Part shown: positions 51,862-59,537 of the stretch, one piece after another | Position numbering within the stretch: position 1 is the stretch's first letter | Layout of the letters: each line of letters opens with the position of its first letter | Assembly (NCBI RefSeq): GCF_001425235.1 | Contig: NZ_LMEA01000001.1 | Coordinates: 347,855 to 411,854, forward strand | Direction: 5' to 3' | Length of the DNA: 64,000 bases | DNA from: Devosia sp. Root413D1 | GTDB taxonomy: Bacteria > Pseudomonadota > Alphaproteobacteria > Rhizobiales > Devosiaceae | Made by a program: the position numbers and the translations under genes | The notes under the pieces: model-generated | Databases searched by the model: none | What the model saw: the letters and a program-made list of their open reading frames with translations, nothing else | Told to the model about the DNA's origin: nothing

Positions 51862-52457
51862 TGCTGAAGCTCGGCCTTACCGGTTCGATCGCCACGGGCA
51901 AGTCCACTGCTCTCAAGGCTTTCGCCGATCTGGGGGTGCCGACCTTTTCGTCCGACGAGGCGGTGCACGAGCTCTATCGTGGGGCGGCAGTGGCCCCGGT
52001 CGAAGCGGCCTTCCCCGGGGTCAGCGTCGATGGCGTCATCGATCGTGAAAGACTCAGCCGGCAGCTGATCGGTCATCCCCAGCGGTTGCAGGAGCTCGAG
52101 GCCATCGTTCATCCGCTGGTGCGGGCGCGGATCAGGTCGTTTCTTTCCGATGCCGCGGCACGCGGCGAAGCAATTGCGGTGGTCGATATCCCGCTGCTGT
52201 TCGAGAACGGCGTCGACTGGGGCCTCGATGCGGTGATCGTCACGGTAGTCGACGAAGCCGAGCAGCGCCGGCGGGCTCTGGCCCGGCCGGGGATGACGGT
52301 GGAAAAGCTCGAGGCCATCCTTGCCCGACAGCTGCCGCAGGCTGAAAAGGTGAAACGCGCCACCTACATAATCGACACCTCCGATACCATCGATGCGACC
52401 CGAGAGAGGGTTGCCGAACTGGTGCAGAGGCTGCGTCAAGAAGCTCAGGCCAGATGA
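51861..52457 (+). CDS. coaE: Dephospho-CoA kinase
   Basis: Enzyme of 198 residues that makes coenzyme A in its last step. The P loop [17 protein letters not shown] split at the start (GSIATGKST), the [11 protein letters not shown] lid region and [11 protein letters not shown] are the CoaE marks. It overlaps aroE by one base and dnaQ by 4 bp, so aroE-coaE-dnaQ is one tight operon. Confidence 0.94.
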   Translation: MLKLGLTGSIATGKSTALKAFADLGVPTFSSDEAVHELYRGAAVAPVEAAFPGVSVDGVIDRERLSRQLIGHPQRLQELEAIVHPLVRARIRSFLSDAAARGEAIAVVDIPLLFENGVDWGLDAVIVTVVDEAEQRRRALARPGMTVEKLEAILARQLPQAEKVKRATYIIDTSDTIDATRERVAELVQRLRQEAQAR

Positions 52458-53164
52458 CCCGCGAGATCGTCCTCGATACCGAAACCACCGGCCTGTCTCC
52501 GGTGACCGGCGACCGCATCGTCGAGATCGGCTGCGTCGAGCTGATCAACCACATCCCGACCGGGCGGCACTTCCACATCTACCTCAATCCCGAGCGCGAC
52601 GTGCCGGACGAGGCGTTCCGGGTGCACGGGCTGTCGACCGAGTTCCTGCGCGACAAGCCGCTGTTCCGGGCCGAGGTGGACCGCTTCCTCGAGTTCATCA
52701 CCGATGCGACGCTGGTCATCCACAACGCGCCGTTCGATATGGGGTTTCTCAACTACGAGCTCGAAAAGCTCGGCCGCCCCAGTCTCACCAACGAGGTGAT
52801 CGATACCGTGATGGTGGCGCGCGAGCGTCATCCGGGTGCCCGGGTCAGCCTCGATGCGCTCTGCAAGCACTATGGCATCGACAATTCGAAGCGCGTGCTG
52901 CACGGCGCGCTGCTCGACAGCGAGATCCTCGCCGATGTCTATCTGGAGCTGATCGGTGGCCGGCAGGTGGCGCTGGCGCTGGTGGCCGAAACGCATGTCG
53001 AGCCCGGCATTGCTGTCACCATCGTGCCGGCGCGGCAGCGACCGGTGCCGCTGCCGTCCCGTCTCAGCGATAGCGAGTTCGCCGCGCATCTGAAACTTCT
53101 GGGCACGCTGGGCGCCGACGCGTTGTGGAGCAATTATCCCACCGAGCAGGTGGCAGCCGAATAG
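52454..53164 (+). CDS. dnaQ: DNA polymerase III epsilon subunit (3'-5' proofreading exonuclease)
   Basis: Proofreader of 236 residues. DEDDh residues are visible: [12 protein letters not shown] (Asp and Glu, near 6-8), [10 protein letters not shown], and the third motif with [17 protein letters not shown] containing His and Asp. The C-terminal tail likely contacts the beta clamp and DnaE. It ends the maf-aroE-coaE-dnaQ run that leaves the putative origin. Confidence 0.95.
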   Translation: MTREIVLDTETTGLSPVTGDRIVEIGCVELINHIPTGRHFHIYLNPERDVPDEAFRVHGLSTEFLRDKPLFRAEVDRFLEFITDATLVIHNAPFDMGFLNYELEKLGRPSLTNEVIDTVMVARERHPGARVSLDALCKHYGIDNSKRVLHGALLDSEILADVYLELIGGRQVALALVAETHVEPGIAVTIVPARQRPVPLPSRLSDSEFAAHLKLLGTLGADALWSNYPTEQVAAE

Positions 53165-53220
53165 GCTTGGGCCCAGGCAAACGCCCATACGTCCTAAGCT
53201 ATGGCCGTGCCCCAGCCACC

Positions 53221-53308
53221 GGGTCATTCCCGCGAAAGCGGTAAGCTCTGTCTTCTTGCTTGCGGCACCATCTCAAATGGAGGTCCCCGCTTTCGCGGGG
53301 ATGACACC
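53221..53308. repeat. REP-like inverted-pair element, copy D (diverged)
   Basis: Arms about 53222-53248 and 53280-53306 are imperfect reverse complements, with hairpins CCCGC-GAAA-GCGG and CCCCGC-TTTC-GCGGGG. The flank GGTGGGTGGGG-type sequence matches copy A. It lies between dnaQ and the convergent secB. Confidence 0.8.
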
Positions 53309-53377
53309 GTGGGTGGGGCAAGAACTGTGCGTACCGCGCAGCGCCACCAACCCACTGGCTGCTGGCCTCCAGCCAGA

Positions 53378-53875
53378 CTAGTTCGGCTGCGTGTTGGCGG
53401 CCTGCTGGGCCTGCAGGTTGCGGACGTTCTGGATGTAGAGCGCCTGAAAATCCACCGGCTCCATCATCAGCGGCGGGAAGCCGCCGAGCTGGACGATGGT
53501 GGCCAGCACATGGCGGGCGAACGGGAAGATCATCCGCGGGCATTCGACCATCAACAGGGCCGGCAGCTGCTGCTCGGGCACGTTCTTGACCCGGAACACC
53601 CCGCCATAGACCAGCTCGACATTGAACAGCACGGTCTTGTCGCGCTCGGCCTTGGCGTTGAGGCTGATTTCGACCGCATAGAGGTCGTCGGCCTGCTTCT
53701 TGACGCCGACATTGATGCCGACGGTGAAGTTGGGGTTGGTGCCGCCGAGCATCACCGAGCCGGGTGCGCCCGGGTTCTCGAAACTCAGGTCGCGGGTGTA
53801 CTGCCCAACGAGGCTGTAGCTGGGCGCCGTGCCGGCGTTCGCGGGTGCGGCTTCGGGCGGGGTCTGGTCAGCCAT
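53378..53875 (-). CDS. secB: Protein-export chaperone SecB
   Basis: Cytosolic tetrameric chaperone of 165 residues that delivers precursors to SecA. Family marks are YTRDLSFENPGAP, ISLNAKAERDKTVLFNVEL split, VECPRMIFPFARHVLA and GGFPPLMMEPVDFQALY. It converges with dnaQ across 213 bp containing a REP-like element. fxsA is 73 bp upstream on the same strand. Confidence 0.95.
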   Translation of the reverse strand: MADQTPPEAAPANAGTAPSYSLVGQYTRDLSFENPGAPGSVMLGGTNPNFTVGINVGVKKQADDLYAVEISLNAKAERDKTVLFNVELVYGGVFRVKNVPEQQLPALLMVECPRMIFPFARHVLATIVQLGGFPPLMMEPVDFQALYIQNVRNLQAQQAANTQPN

Positions 53876-53948
53876 AGTCGAAAATTCCTCGAGCTTTCGG
53901 TGGCCGGCTGGCTAGCACCTTTGGCCCCGAGCCACAAGCATTCCGGCC

Positions 53949-54398
53949 TCAGCGCGGCCGCCACTCATCGGAATCGAGGTCGATCGTGCCGTCGTCGACA
54001 CGCCGCTGGGTAAAGCCAGGGCCGGCCCCGGTGGTCGTCGTTACCACGGTGACCCGCGACTTGAGGAACGCGTAGATTGCCGAACGCACCGGCGGGATCA
54101 GCAAGAGGATGCCGACGAGGTCGGAAAAGTAGCCGGGCAACAGCAGCAAGAGGCCCGCGAAGCCGATCATCATCGCATCGGCCAGGGCGCGGGCCGGCAA
54201 CTGGCCGCGCCCGACGGTCGAGCGCATCTCGTTGAGCAGCGACAGCCCCTGCATGCGGATCACCAGCGAGCCGATCAGCGCCGTCAGCACCACGCCGGCC
54301 AGCGTCGGCCATAGCCCGATGGCATTGCCGATCACCACGAAGAACGCGATCTCGATCAACGGCACCACGAGGAAGAACAGGAACAACAGGCGGCCCAA
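53949..54398 (-). CDS. fxsA: FxsA-family membrane protein
   Basis: Membrane protein of 149 residues. The N terminus has two or three hydrophobic segments (LFLFFLVVPLIEIAFFVVIG, then TLAGVVLTALIGSLVIR) and the central LLLPGYFSDLVGILLLIPP is the family signature. The C-terminal tail is soluble and acidic. In E. coli FxsA affects exclusion of phage T7; the physiological role is unknown. It diverges from the Tim44-like gene. Confidence 0.9.
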   Translation of the reverse strand: MGRLLFLFFLVVPLIEIAFFVVIGNAIGLWPTLAGVVLTALIGSLVIRMQGLSLLNEMRSTVGRGQLPARALADAMMIGFAGLLLLLPGYFSDLVGILLLIPPVRSAIYAFLKSRVTVVTTTTGAGPGFTQRRVDDGTIDLDSDEWRPR

Positions 54399-54557
54399 TG
54401 GGGTAACCCTTTCGAAAGCGCTGCGTCATAAAGGCCTCAGCGGGCCCCTCAGCCAAACGTGAACTGGTTTCCGGCTGAGCGTTTCCCTATATATAGGGCA
54501 CATTCCTGGCTCCGCGAGCCGGGCGCCCCCCTTTCTCTGGCGCGAGTAGCACGTCCG

Positions 54558-55265
54558 ATGGATGAATTCTTCGATATCCCCACGCTCATCGTCATTGGTC
54601 TGGCGATCGTCGTGCTGTTCCGCCTGCGTCAGGTGCTTGGCACCCGCACGGGCCGCGAGCGGACGCCGCAGCGCGAGGCCGCGCCGGCAAAAGCCGGGGA
54701 AGAGAACGTCGTGCAGATGCGGCCGCGCCCGGCGCCCGAGACCGATGAGGATCAGGCGCGTGCTGCCCGCAAGCTCGAGGCCGAGGTTACTCAGTTCGCG
54801 CATGGCGACGAGAAGGTAGCGGCCGGGCTCAAGGCGGTTGCCGACGCCGACCCGAGCTTTTCGCCCAAGAGCTTCATGGAAGGCGCCAAATCCGCTTACG
54901 AGATGATCGTTACGGCCTTCGCCGCCGGTGACCGCCAGACGCTGAAGAACCTGCTCGAAAAGGACGTTTATGACGGCTTCGAGCGGGTGATCAAGGACCG
55001 TGAGACCGCTGGCCATAAGGTCGACTTCACTTTCGTCGGCCTGCCCAAGGTCGAGATCTCGGACGCCGAGCTCGACAAGCGCGCCGCCAATGTCACCATC
55101 CGCTTCCACGCCGAGGTGGTTTCCGCCACCCGCGACAAGGACGGCAACCTGCTCGAGGGCAATGCCGACCAGGTCACCAACATCGCCGACGAATGGACCT
55201 TTGCGCGCAACCCCAAGTCGCGCGATCCGAACTGGAAGCTCGTCGCCACCAGCCAGCTCGAATAG
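54558..55265 (+). CDS. Tim44-like (TimA) protein
   Basis: Protein of 235 residues with one N-terminal membrane segment (FFDIPTLIVIGLAIVVLFRL), a charged linker (about 30-90) and a C-terminal Tim44-like domain (FMEGAKSAYEMIVTAFAAGD, FVGLPKVEISDAELD). Similar alphaproteobacterial proteins are membrane-associated and of uncertain function. ATG 54558 is used, as the residues before it are not conserved in character. In relatives a mltA gene often follows; here smr follows at once. Confidence 0.85.
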   Translation: MDEFFDIPTLIVIGLAIVVLFRLRQVLGTRTGRERTPQREAAPAKAGEENVVQMRPRPAPETDEDQARAARKLEAEVTQFAHGDEKVAAGLKAVADADPSFSPKSFMEGAKSAYEMIVTAFAAGDRQTLKNLLEKDVYDGFERVIKDRETAGHKVDFTFVGLPKVEISDAELDKRAANVTIRFHAEVVSATRDKDGNLLEGNADQVTNIADEWTFARNPKSRDPNWKLVATSQLE

Positions 55266-55289
55266 CAGGCCGCGCTCGGGGGCGATGCG

Positions 55290-55871
55290 ATGGCCAAGCG
55301 CCGGTCGGATGGAAAGGGCCAGCTCCCCGACTGGCACCTTTGGCTCGAAGTGTCGCAGACGGTGTCGCCGCTGCGCCCACCACGCCCCATAGTCAATCTC
55401 GAATCCGAGCCGCTGCCGATTCCGGCGCCGCCGGTGCCCAAACGGCACCGGTTGTTGCCTGCTATGGCGCCATATCAATCCGATGGCCGGCCGGGCAAGA
55501 AGGCCCCGCGGCCGGGGATCGAGCCCAATCTGAAGCAGCGCCTGCAGCGCGGCCGCGAGGAGATCGATGGCACGATTGACCTGCACGGCATGCGCCAGGT
55601 CGAAGCCCATGCGGCGCTGACCCGCTTCATCCATGCCCGCTCGGCGCGCGGCGATCGCACCCTCCTGGTGATCACCGGCAAGGGGCTGAAAAAGCTCGGC
55701 GACGATGCGGCGGTGATTGTCGAGCGCGGTGTGCTGCGCGCCATGCTGCCGGTCTGGCTGTCCGAGCCCAACCTCGCCCCGCTGGTTGCCGGCTGGGATA
55801 CCGCGGCCCAGGGGCATGGCGGTGATGGCGCCTTCTATGTTCGCTTGCGGCGAGAGCGGGATTACCGATGA
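55290..55871 (+). CDS. Smr-domain protein
   Basis: Protein of 193 residues. A Pro/Arg-rich N terminus precedes the Smr domain (about 92-190) with TIDLHGMRQVEAHAAL, LLVITGKGLKK and GGDGAFYVRLRR. Such domains cut branched DNA or RNA; the DLHG motif is intact. Its stop overlaps the XRE gene start (4 bp), and it lies 24 bp after the Tim44-like gene. Confidence 0.9.
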   Translation: MAKRRSDGKGQLPDWHLWLEVSQTVSPLRPPRPIVNLESEPLPIPAPPVPKRHRLLPAMAPYQSDGRPGKKAPRPGIEPNLKQRLQRGREEIDGTIDLHGMRQVEAHAALTRFIHARSARGDRTLLVITGKGLKKLGDDAAVIVERGVLRAMLPVWLSEPNLAPLVAGWDTAAQGHGGDGAFYVRLRRERDYR

Positions 55872-56227
55872 CACCACTGGGCCTCAAACTGCGCGCCATG
55901 CGCGAAGAACGTGGGCTGACCCTCAAGGACATGGCCAAGGCGCTGCGGGTCTCGAGCGCCTATCTTAGTGCGCTCGAGCATGGCCGCCGCGGCAAGCCGA
56001 CCTTTGCGCTGCTGCAGAAGATCATCGCCTATTTCAACGTCATCTGGGACGACGCCGAGGAATTGCAGCGCCTCGCCGAAATGAGCGATCCGAAAATCAC
56101 CATCGACACCGCCGGCATGTCGCCGGAAGCCACCGAGCTCGCCAACCGCCTCGCCCGCGATATCGGCCGGCTCGCGCCCGATGACTTGAGCTTTCTCAGC
56201 AATGAAGTGGCCCGCCGGCTGAAATAG
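55868..56227 (+). CDS. XRE-family helix-turn-helix protein
   Basis: Protein of 119 residues with an N-terminal Cro/C1-type domain (LRAMREERGLTLKDMAKALR and SSAYLSALEHGRRGKPTFAL) and a C-terminal helical extension of about 50 residues. It overlaps smr and is probably co-transcribed. Two palindromes of type CGTAC-N6-GTACG lie just downstream. Its targets are unknown. Confidence 0.88.
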   Translation: MTPLGLKLRAMREERGLTLKDMAKALRVSSAYLSALEHGRRGKPTFALLQKIIAYFNVIWDDAEELQRLAEMSDPKITIDTAGMSPEATELANRLARDIGRLAPDDLSFLSNEVARRLK

Positions 56228-56238
56228 TTGCCGCCATT

Positions 56239-56310
56239 GCGTACCGCCAAGTACGCATCGTTAGCTGTTGTTGCATAAATGTCTCGCAACTGCCGTACCG
56301 CAAGTTACGT
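56239..56310. promoter_or_regulatory. Two CGTAC-type palindromes after the XRE gene
   Basis: GCGTAC-CGCCAA-GTACGC at 56239-56256 and the related CGTAC-CGCAAG-TTACG at about 56294-56309 flank a short AT-richer stretch with TTGC / GCAA repeats. The form is that of operators around a promoter; no gene start follows within 700 bp apart from tRNA-like sequences. Confidence 0.4.
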
Positions 56311-56463
56311 AAGAAATTGCTGCTTGCCCCCCTCCAGCAACAGGCCTAAACGCCCGCTCCCGGCGACGTGCCGGTGACTGGCAAAGGGTCGAGCTCGTGA
56401 GCTCTCGCCTGGCGCGGATGGCCTTGCCTCCCCGTGTACCGCCGGCCACCGGAAACCGGGATT

Positions 56464-56537
56464 GCGCATGTAGCTCAGCCTGGCAGAGCGCCGGAGCGAT
56501 CCGGAGGTCGCGGGTTCGATTCCCGTCATGTGCTCCA
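56464..56537 (+). pseudogene. tRNA-like sequence with shortened anticodon loop
   Basis: All arms of a tRNA are present: acceptor GCGCATG / CATGTGC with one G-T pair, D arm GCTC / GAGC, T arm GCGGG / CCCGT with loop TTCGATT, and an encoded CCA. The anticodon arm is CCGGA-GCGA-TCCGG, so the loop has 4 nt instead of 7 and no anticodon can be read. The total of 74 nt is 3 less than a tRNA of this form. It is probably a pseudo-tRNA or a tRNA-like element. Confidence 0.6.
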
Positions 56538-56609
56538 AGATGTAGCTCATTTGGGTAGAGCATCAGACTTGTAATCTGACGGTAGAGGGTTCGATTCCCT
56601 CCATCACGG
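56536..56609 (+). tRNA. tRNA-Thr(TGT)-like, degenerate acceptor
   Basis: D arm GCTC / GAGC, anticodon arm TCAGA-CTTGTAA-TCTGA (anticodon TGT, Thr) and T arm GAGGG / CCCTC with TTCGATT are intact. The acceptor stem pairs only in 5 of 7 positions, its first bases overlap the CCA of the preceding tRNA-like unit, and no CCA follows (GTCC). It may be a non-functional copy or an unusual gene; boundaries are tentative. Confidence 0.5.
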
Positions 56610-57057
56610 TCCTTCAAAAGGGCCGCCAGCTTAGGGTGCTGGTTATTGAGACTAAGGGTTCTGGGGCCGGTCCTGCGGGGGCGGTCGCGGCAGCAGAGGC
56701 GAAAGCCCGCGCTGCCAAAAGCCGGAACCGCCCTTCGAGGGGTGCTCCGGCGCCGGCTGAAGGATGAACATGGTTCTGGCCCGGCCCGCGCACTCGTTTG
56801 CGCCATGGCTTCGCCGTTCCCATCGACATCCCGCTCGCCGGCCTGCCCGCACCCCTGGTCGGTCGGCCGCCCCGGAACCTGAATTTGAGTGGTCGCGCTT
56901 TCGAACCGGAAAAGTCTCTCAACTTTTCCTGAAAACGCTCCGCTGCCATTCGACCGGTCCCGCAGGGTGCGAGCCGGCGAACCACCGGGCCAGCTGGCCC
57001 AAACCAGTGAGGGACGAGCTCAGGGCATGACCTAGAGACGTTACAAGGAGGACGACC
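56610..57057. other. Gene-free stretch between tRNA-like sequences and the slipin gene
   Basis: About 450 bp of GC-rich sequence. The small reading frames in it have no ribosome binding site or family features. The slipin promoter should lie in the right end. I see no repeat or clear structure. Confidence 0.6.
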
Positions 57058-58206
57058 ATGGTGATCGAAATTCTGGATCGGGTGCGCGGTGTGCAGCGTC
57101 TGATCGTCAAGGAAAACCAGCGCGTCATTACGCTGTACAAGGGCAAGTTCCGTGGGGTCCTCACCCCGGGCGAGCACGTGCTGCGGGCTGACCGCGGCCG
57201 GTTGGAGATCGAATGGCACGATCTCGCACGTCCGGAGTTCGTCTCGATCTTCGACAAGGCGCTGTTCCGCGACCACGCTGAGGTGGCGGAAGAGTACCTG
57301 ACTGAGATCCGCGCCGGCGCCGACGAGGTGGTCGTGGTGTCTCGCGACCAGCGCCTCCATGCCGTGCTGAAGCCGGAGGAGCGTGCGGTCTACTGGACCG
57401 AAGCTGGTCCCTGGACCACCGAGCGCTTCGATGTCGCGGGTGATCTCGCCGTGCCGGACAAGGTGCAGAAGCGCCTGACCGCTGTGGCGAGGCTCACCCT
57501 GGTCACTTCGGTCGATGTCGCCGAGGGCCATGTCGGCCTGCTGTTCGTCGACGGCAAGTTCGTCCGCGAGCTCGAGGCGGGCGCGCACATGTTCTGGGCG
57601 GTGACCCGCAAGGTTGCGGTGAAGGTCATCGATCTGCGCCGCCAGTCGCTCGACGTGACCGGCCAGGAAATCCTGACGCGTGACCGTGTCACGCTCCGGG
57701 TGAACCTCGCCGCCGAGTACCAGGTGGTGGATGCGGTGAAGGCCGCGACCACCGTCAAGGATTTTGCCGACGCGCTCTACCGCGCCCTGCAGTTTGCGTT
57801 CCGCAAGTCGCTGGGTTTGAAGAGCCTCGACGAGATCCTTGCCGACAAGGTGACGGCCGAGGCCGAGGCGATTGCCGAGGTGCGGACGCAGATGGCGGCG
57901 ATTGGTCTCTCGGTCGGTGAGATCGCGGTCAAGGACGTGATCCTGCCCGGTGAGATGCGCGACATCCTCAACAAGGTTGTCGCGGCCGAGAAGGAAGCCG
58001 AGGCGAACATCATCCGCCGGCGCGAGGAGACGAACGCCACCCGTTCGCTGCTCAACACCGCGCGGGTGATGGCCGAGAACCCGGTAATGCTGCGGCTCAA
58101 GGAGCTCGAGGCGCTGTCGGAAATCGCCGGCAAGGTCGAGCGCCTGACCATCCACAACGGTACGGCAGGCCTGATGAACGACCTCGTCAAGCTCCGCGAC
58201 GAGTAA
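57058..58206 (+). CDS. Slipin-like SPFH (band 7) protein
   Basis: Protein of 382 residues. The SPFH domain (about 150-300) has LRRQSLDVTGQEILTRDRV, RVNLAAEYQVVD and the LADKVTAEAEAIAEVRTQMA coiled coil, as in slipins and stomatins. It lacks the usual N-terminal membrane segment. It carries two related segments, VKENQRVITLYKGKFRGVLTPGEH (split, about 17-40) and VAEGHVGLLFVDGKFVRELEAGAH (split, about 155-180), suggesting an internal duplication. Ribosome binding site AAGGAGG. Slipins usually pair with a NfeD protease partner; none is adjacent. Confidence 0.85.
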   Translation: MVIEILDRVRGVQRLIVKENQRVITLYKGKFRGVLTPGEHVLRADRGRLEIEWHDLARPEFVSIFDKALFRDHAEVAEEYLTEIRAGADEVVVVSRDQRLHAVLKPEERAVYWTEAGPWTTERFDVAGDLAVPDKVQKRLTAVARLTLVTSVDVAEGHVGLLFVDGKFVRELEAGAHMFWAVTRKVAVKVIDLRRQSLDVTGQEILTRDRVTLRVNLAAEYQVVDAVKAATTVKDFADALYRALQFAFRKSLGLKSLDEILADKVTAEAEAIAEVRTQMAAIGLSVGEIAVKDVILPGEMRDILNKVVAAEKEAEANIIRRREETNATRSLLNTARVMAENPVMLRLKELEALSEIAGKVERLTIHNGTAGLMNDLVKLRDE

Positions 58207-58212
58207 CACTGA

Positions 58213-58238
58213 GGCCGCCGGGGGTAACTCCGGCGGCC
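58213..58238 (+). terminator. Hairpin after the slipin gene
   Basis: Perfect 9-bp stem GGCCGCCGG / CCGGCGGCC with an 8-nt loop, 7 bp past the stop. There is no T run, so it is a possible rather than a clear terminator. Confidence 0.4.
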
Positions 58239-58288
58239 AAACCGATGCATTCCACGCCGGCCCGGGTTGACCTTTTGCTGGTGGTTCG

Positions 58289-58990
58289 ATGCTCGTCGTG
58301 CTGCTGCACGGCATCGCCCGGACCAGCCGCAGCATGCGGCCGATCAAGGCCGCTATCCGCGGCGCCGGCTATTGCACGCTGAACCTCGACTACCCGTCCC
58401 GACGTCATGACCTTGCCGGGCTGGCCGACATCGTTGGGCAGCAGCTTGCCGCCGCGGGCGCCTGGGATGCGCCGAAACTGCATTTCGTCACTCATTCGAT
58501 GGGCGGACTGGTTGCGAGACAGCTGCTGCTTGGTGATCGCCCGACCCACGCCAGGATCGGCCGGGTGGTGATGCTGGCGCCGCCCAGTGCCGGCAGCGAG
58601 GTCGCGGACTTTCTCGCGCCATTGCCGCCCTACCGCTGGCTCTATGGTCCGGCCGGCCAACAGTTGACCACCAGCCACCGCAGCGGCATCTGGCGAACGA
58701 GCCCCGACTTCGAGCTGGGCATCATCGCCGGTGCGACAGGTTGGCCGTACCTGCTCGGCAACCTGCTGCTGCCGCGGCCGCACGACGGCCGCGTTTCGGT
58801 CGAACGCACGCGAGTCGACGGCATGCGAGACCATCTTGTCGTCCCGGCAACCCACAGCTTCATCATGCGCGTGCCCGAGGTCCAGCGGCAGGTGCTGCAT
58901 TTCATTCGGCACGGTGGCTTCGCCCACCGGGTGGACGGTCCGGCTGAACCGAGGGCGGCCACCGGGCCGGCGACGGATATTCAGCAGTGA
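58289..58990 (+). CDS. Alpha/beta-hydrolase, lipase-like
   Basis: Protein of 233 residues without signal peptide. The nucleophile elbow THSMGGL (Ser near 73) and the oxyanion motif VVLLHGIARTS at the N terminus are intact, and a His in the C-terminal part (VPATHSF) completes a triad. It resembles small esterases of the PGAP1/triacylglycerol-lipase group. It overlaps the phosphatase gene start by 4 bp. Its substrate is unknown. Confidence 0.82.
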   Translation: MLVVLLHGIARTSRSMRPIKAAIRGAGYCTLNLDYPSRRHDLAGLADIVGQQLAAAGAWDAPKLHFVTHSMGGLVARQLLLGDRPTHARIGRVVMLAPPSAGSEVADFLAPLPPYRWLYGPAGQQLTTSHRSGIWRTSPDFELGIIAGATGWPYLLGNLLLPRPHDGRVSVERTRVDGMRDHLVVPATHSFIMRVPEVQRQVLHFIRHGGFAHRVDGPAEPRAATGPATDIQQ

Positions 58991-59310
58991 AGAACGCCCT
59001 TTTCATCTGCAGCGGCAATCGCCTGCGCAGCCCGACCGCAGAGGCGGTCTTCGCGATCTGGCCGAACGTAGAAACCGACTCCGCGGGTCTCGACAACGAT
59101 GCAATCGTTCGGCTGTCGCCCGAACAGATCGAATGGGCCGACCTCATCTTTGTGATGGAGGCGTCGCATCGCAACAAGCTCGGCAAGCAGTTTCGCCAAC
59201 ATTTGAAAGGCAAACGCGTCATCGTCCTCGGTATTCCCGACGACTACGCCTTCATGGCGCCCGAGCTGGTGGCGCTGCTCAACAGCAAGGTCGGTCGCTA
59301 TCTCCGCTGA
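58987..59310 (+). CDS. Low-molecular-weight protein tyrosine phosphatase-like protein
   Basis: Protein of 107 residues with the CX5R loop at the N terminus (FICSGNRLRSPTAE, Cys8 and Arg14) and a C-terminal GIPDDYAFM region with candidate acid Asp residues. It matches a compact bacterial LMW-PTP relative rather than an arsenate reductase, since the loop has Asn and Arg before Ser. GTG 58987 overlaps the hydrolase stop. A 227-bp gap to the FIST gene follows with no supported feature. Confidence 0.83.
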   Translation: MKNALFICSGNRLRSPTAEAVFAIWPNVETDSAGLDNDAIVRLSPEQIEWADLIFVMEASHRNKLGKQFRQHLKGKRVIVLGIPDDYAFMAPELVALLNSKVGRYLR

Positions 59311-59537
59311 ACCGCTTGGCTTGCGTCGTAAACTCGGGCTTACCCAGCAACGAGGCGATAAGCGGCCTAAGAGACCCGTGCGCCATCCACGTCCAGCGCA
59401 ATGGTACATGGCAGGTTTGCGCCCTCGGTAGTTGTTGGTAGTTGCGCCATACAAGCAAAGCAAGTTCGACAAGTCGTCGAAGTGTTAAGGTTTACTGCGG
59501 ACAATCGGTCGCCTCGCTGCTGTTGGGAGAAAGCGAT

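Noticed and set aside
56261-56806. Minus-strand frames with GIEPATSG or DGNRTRD-type peptides
   Set aside because: These peptides are the well-known reverse translations of tRNA sequences; they come from the tRNA-like units at 56464-56609.
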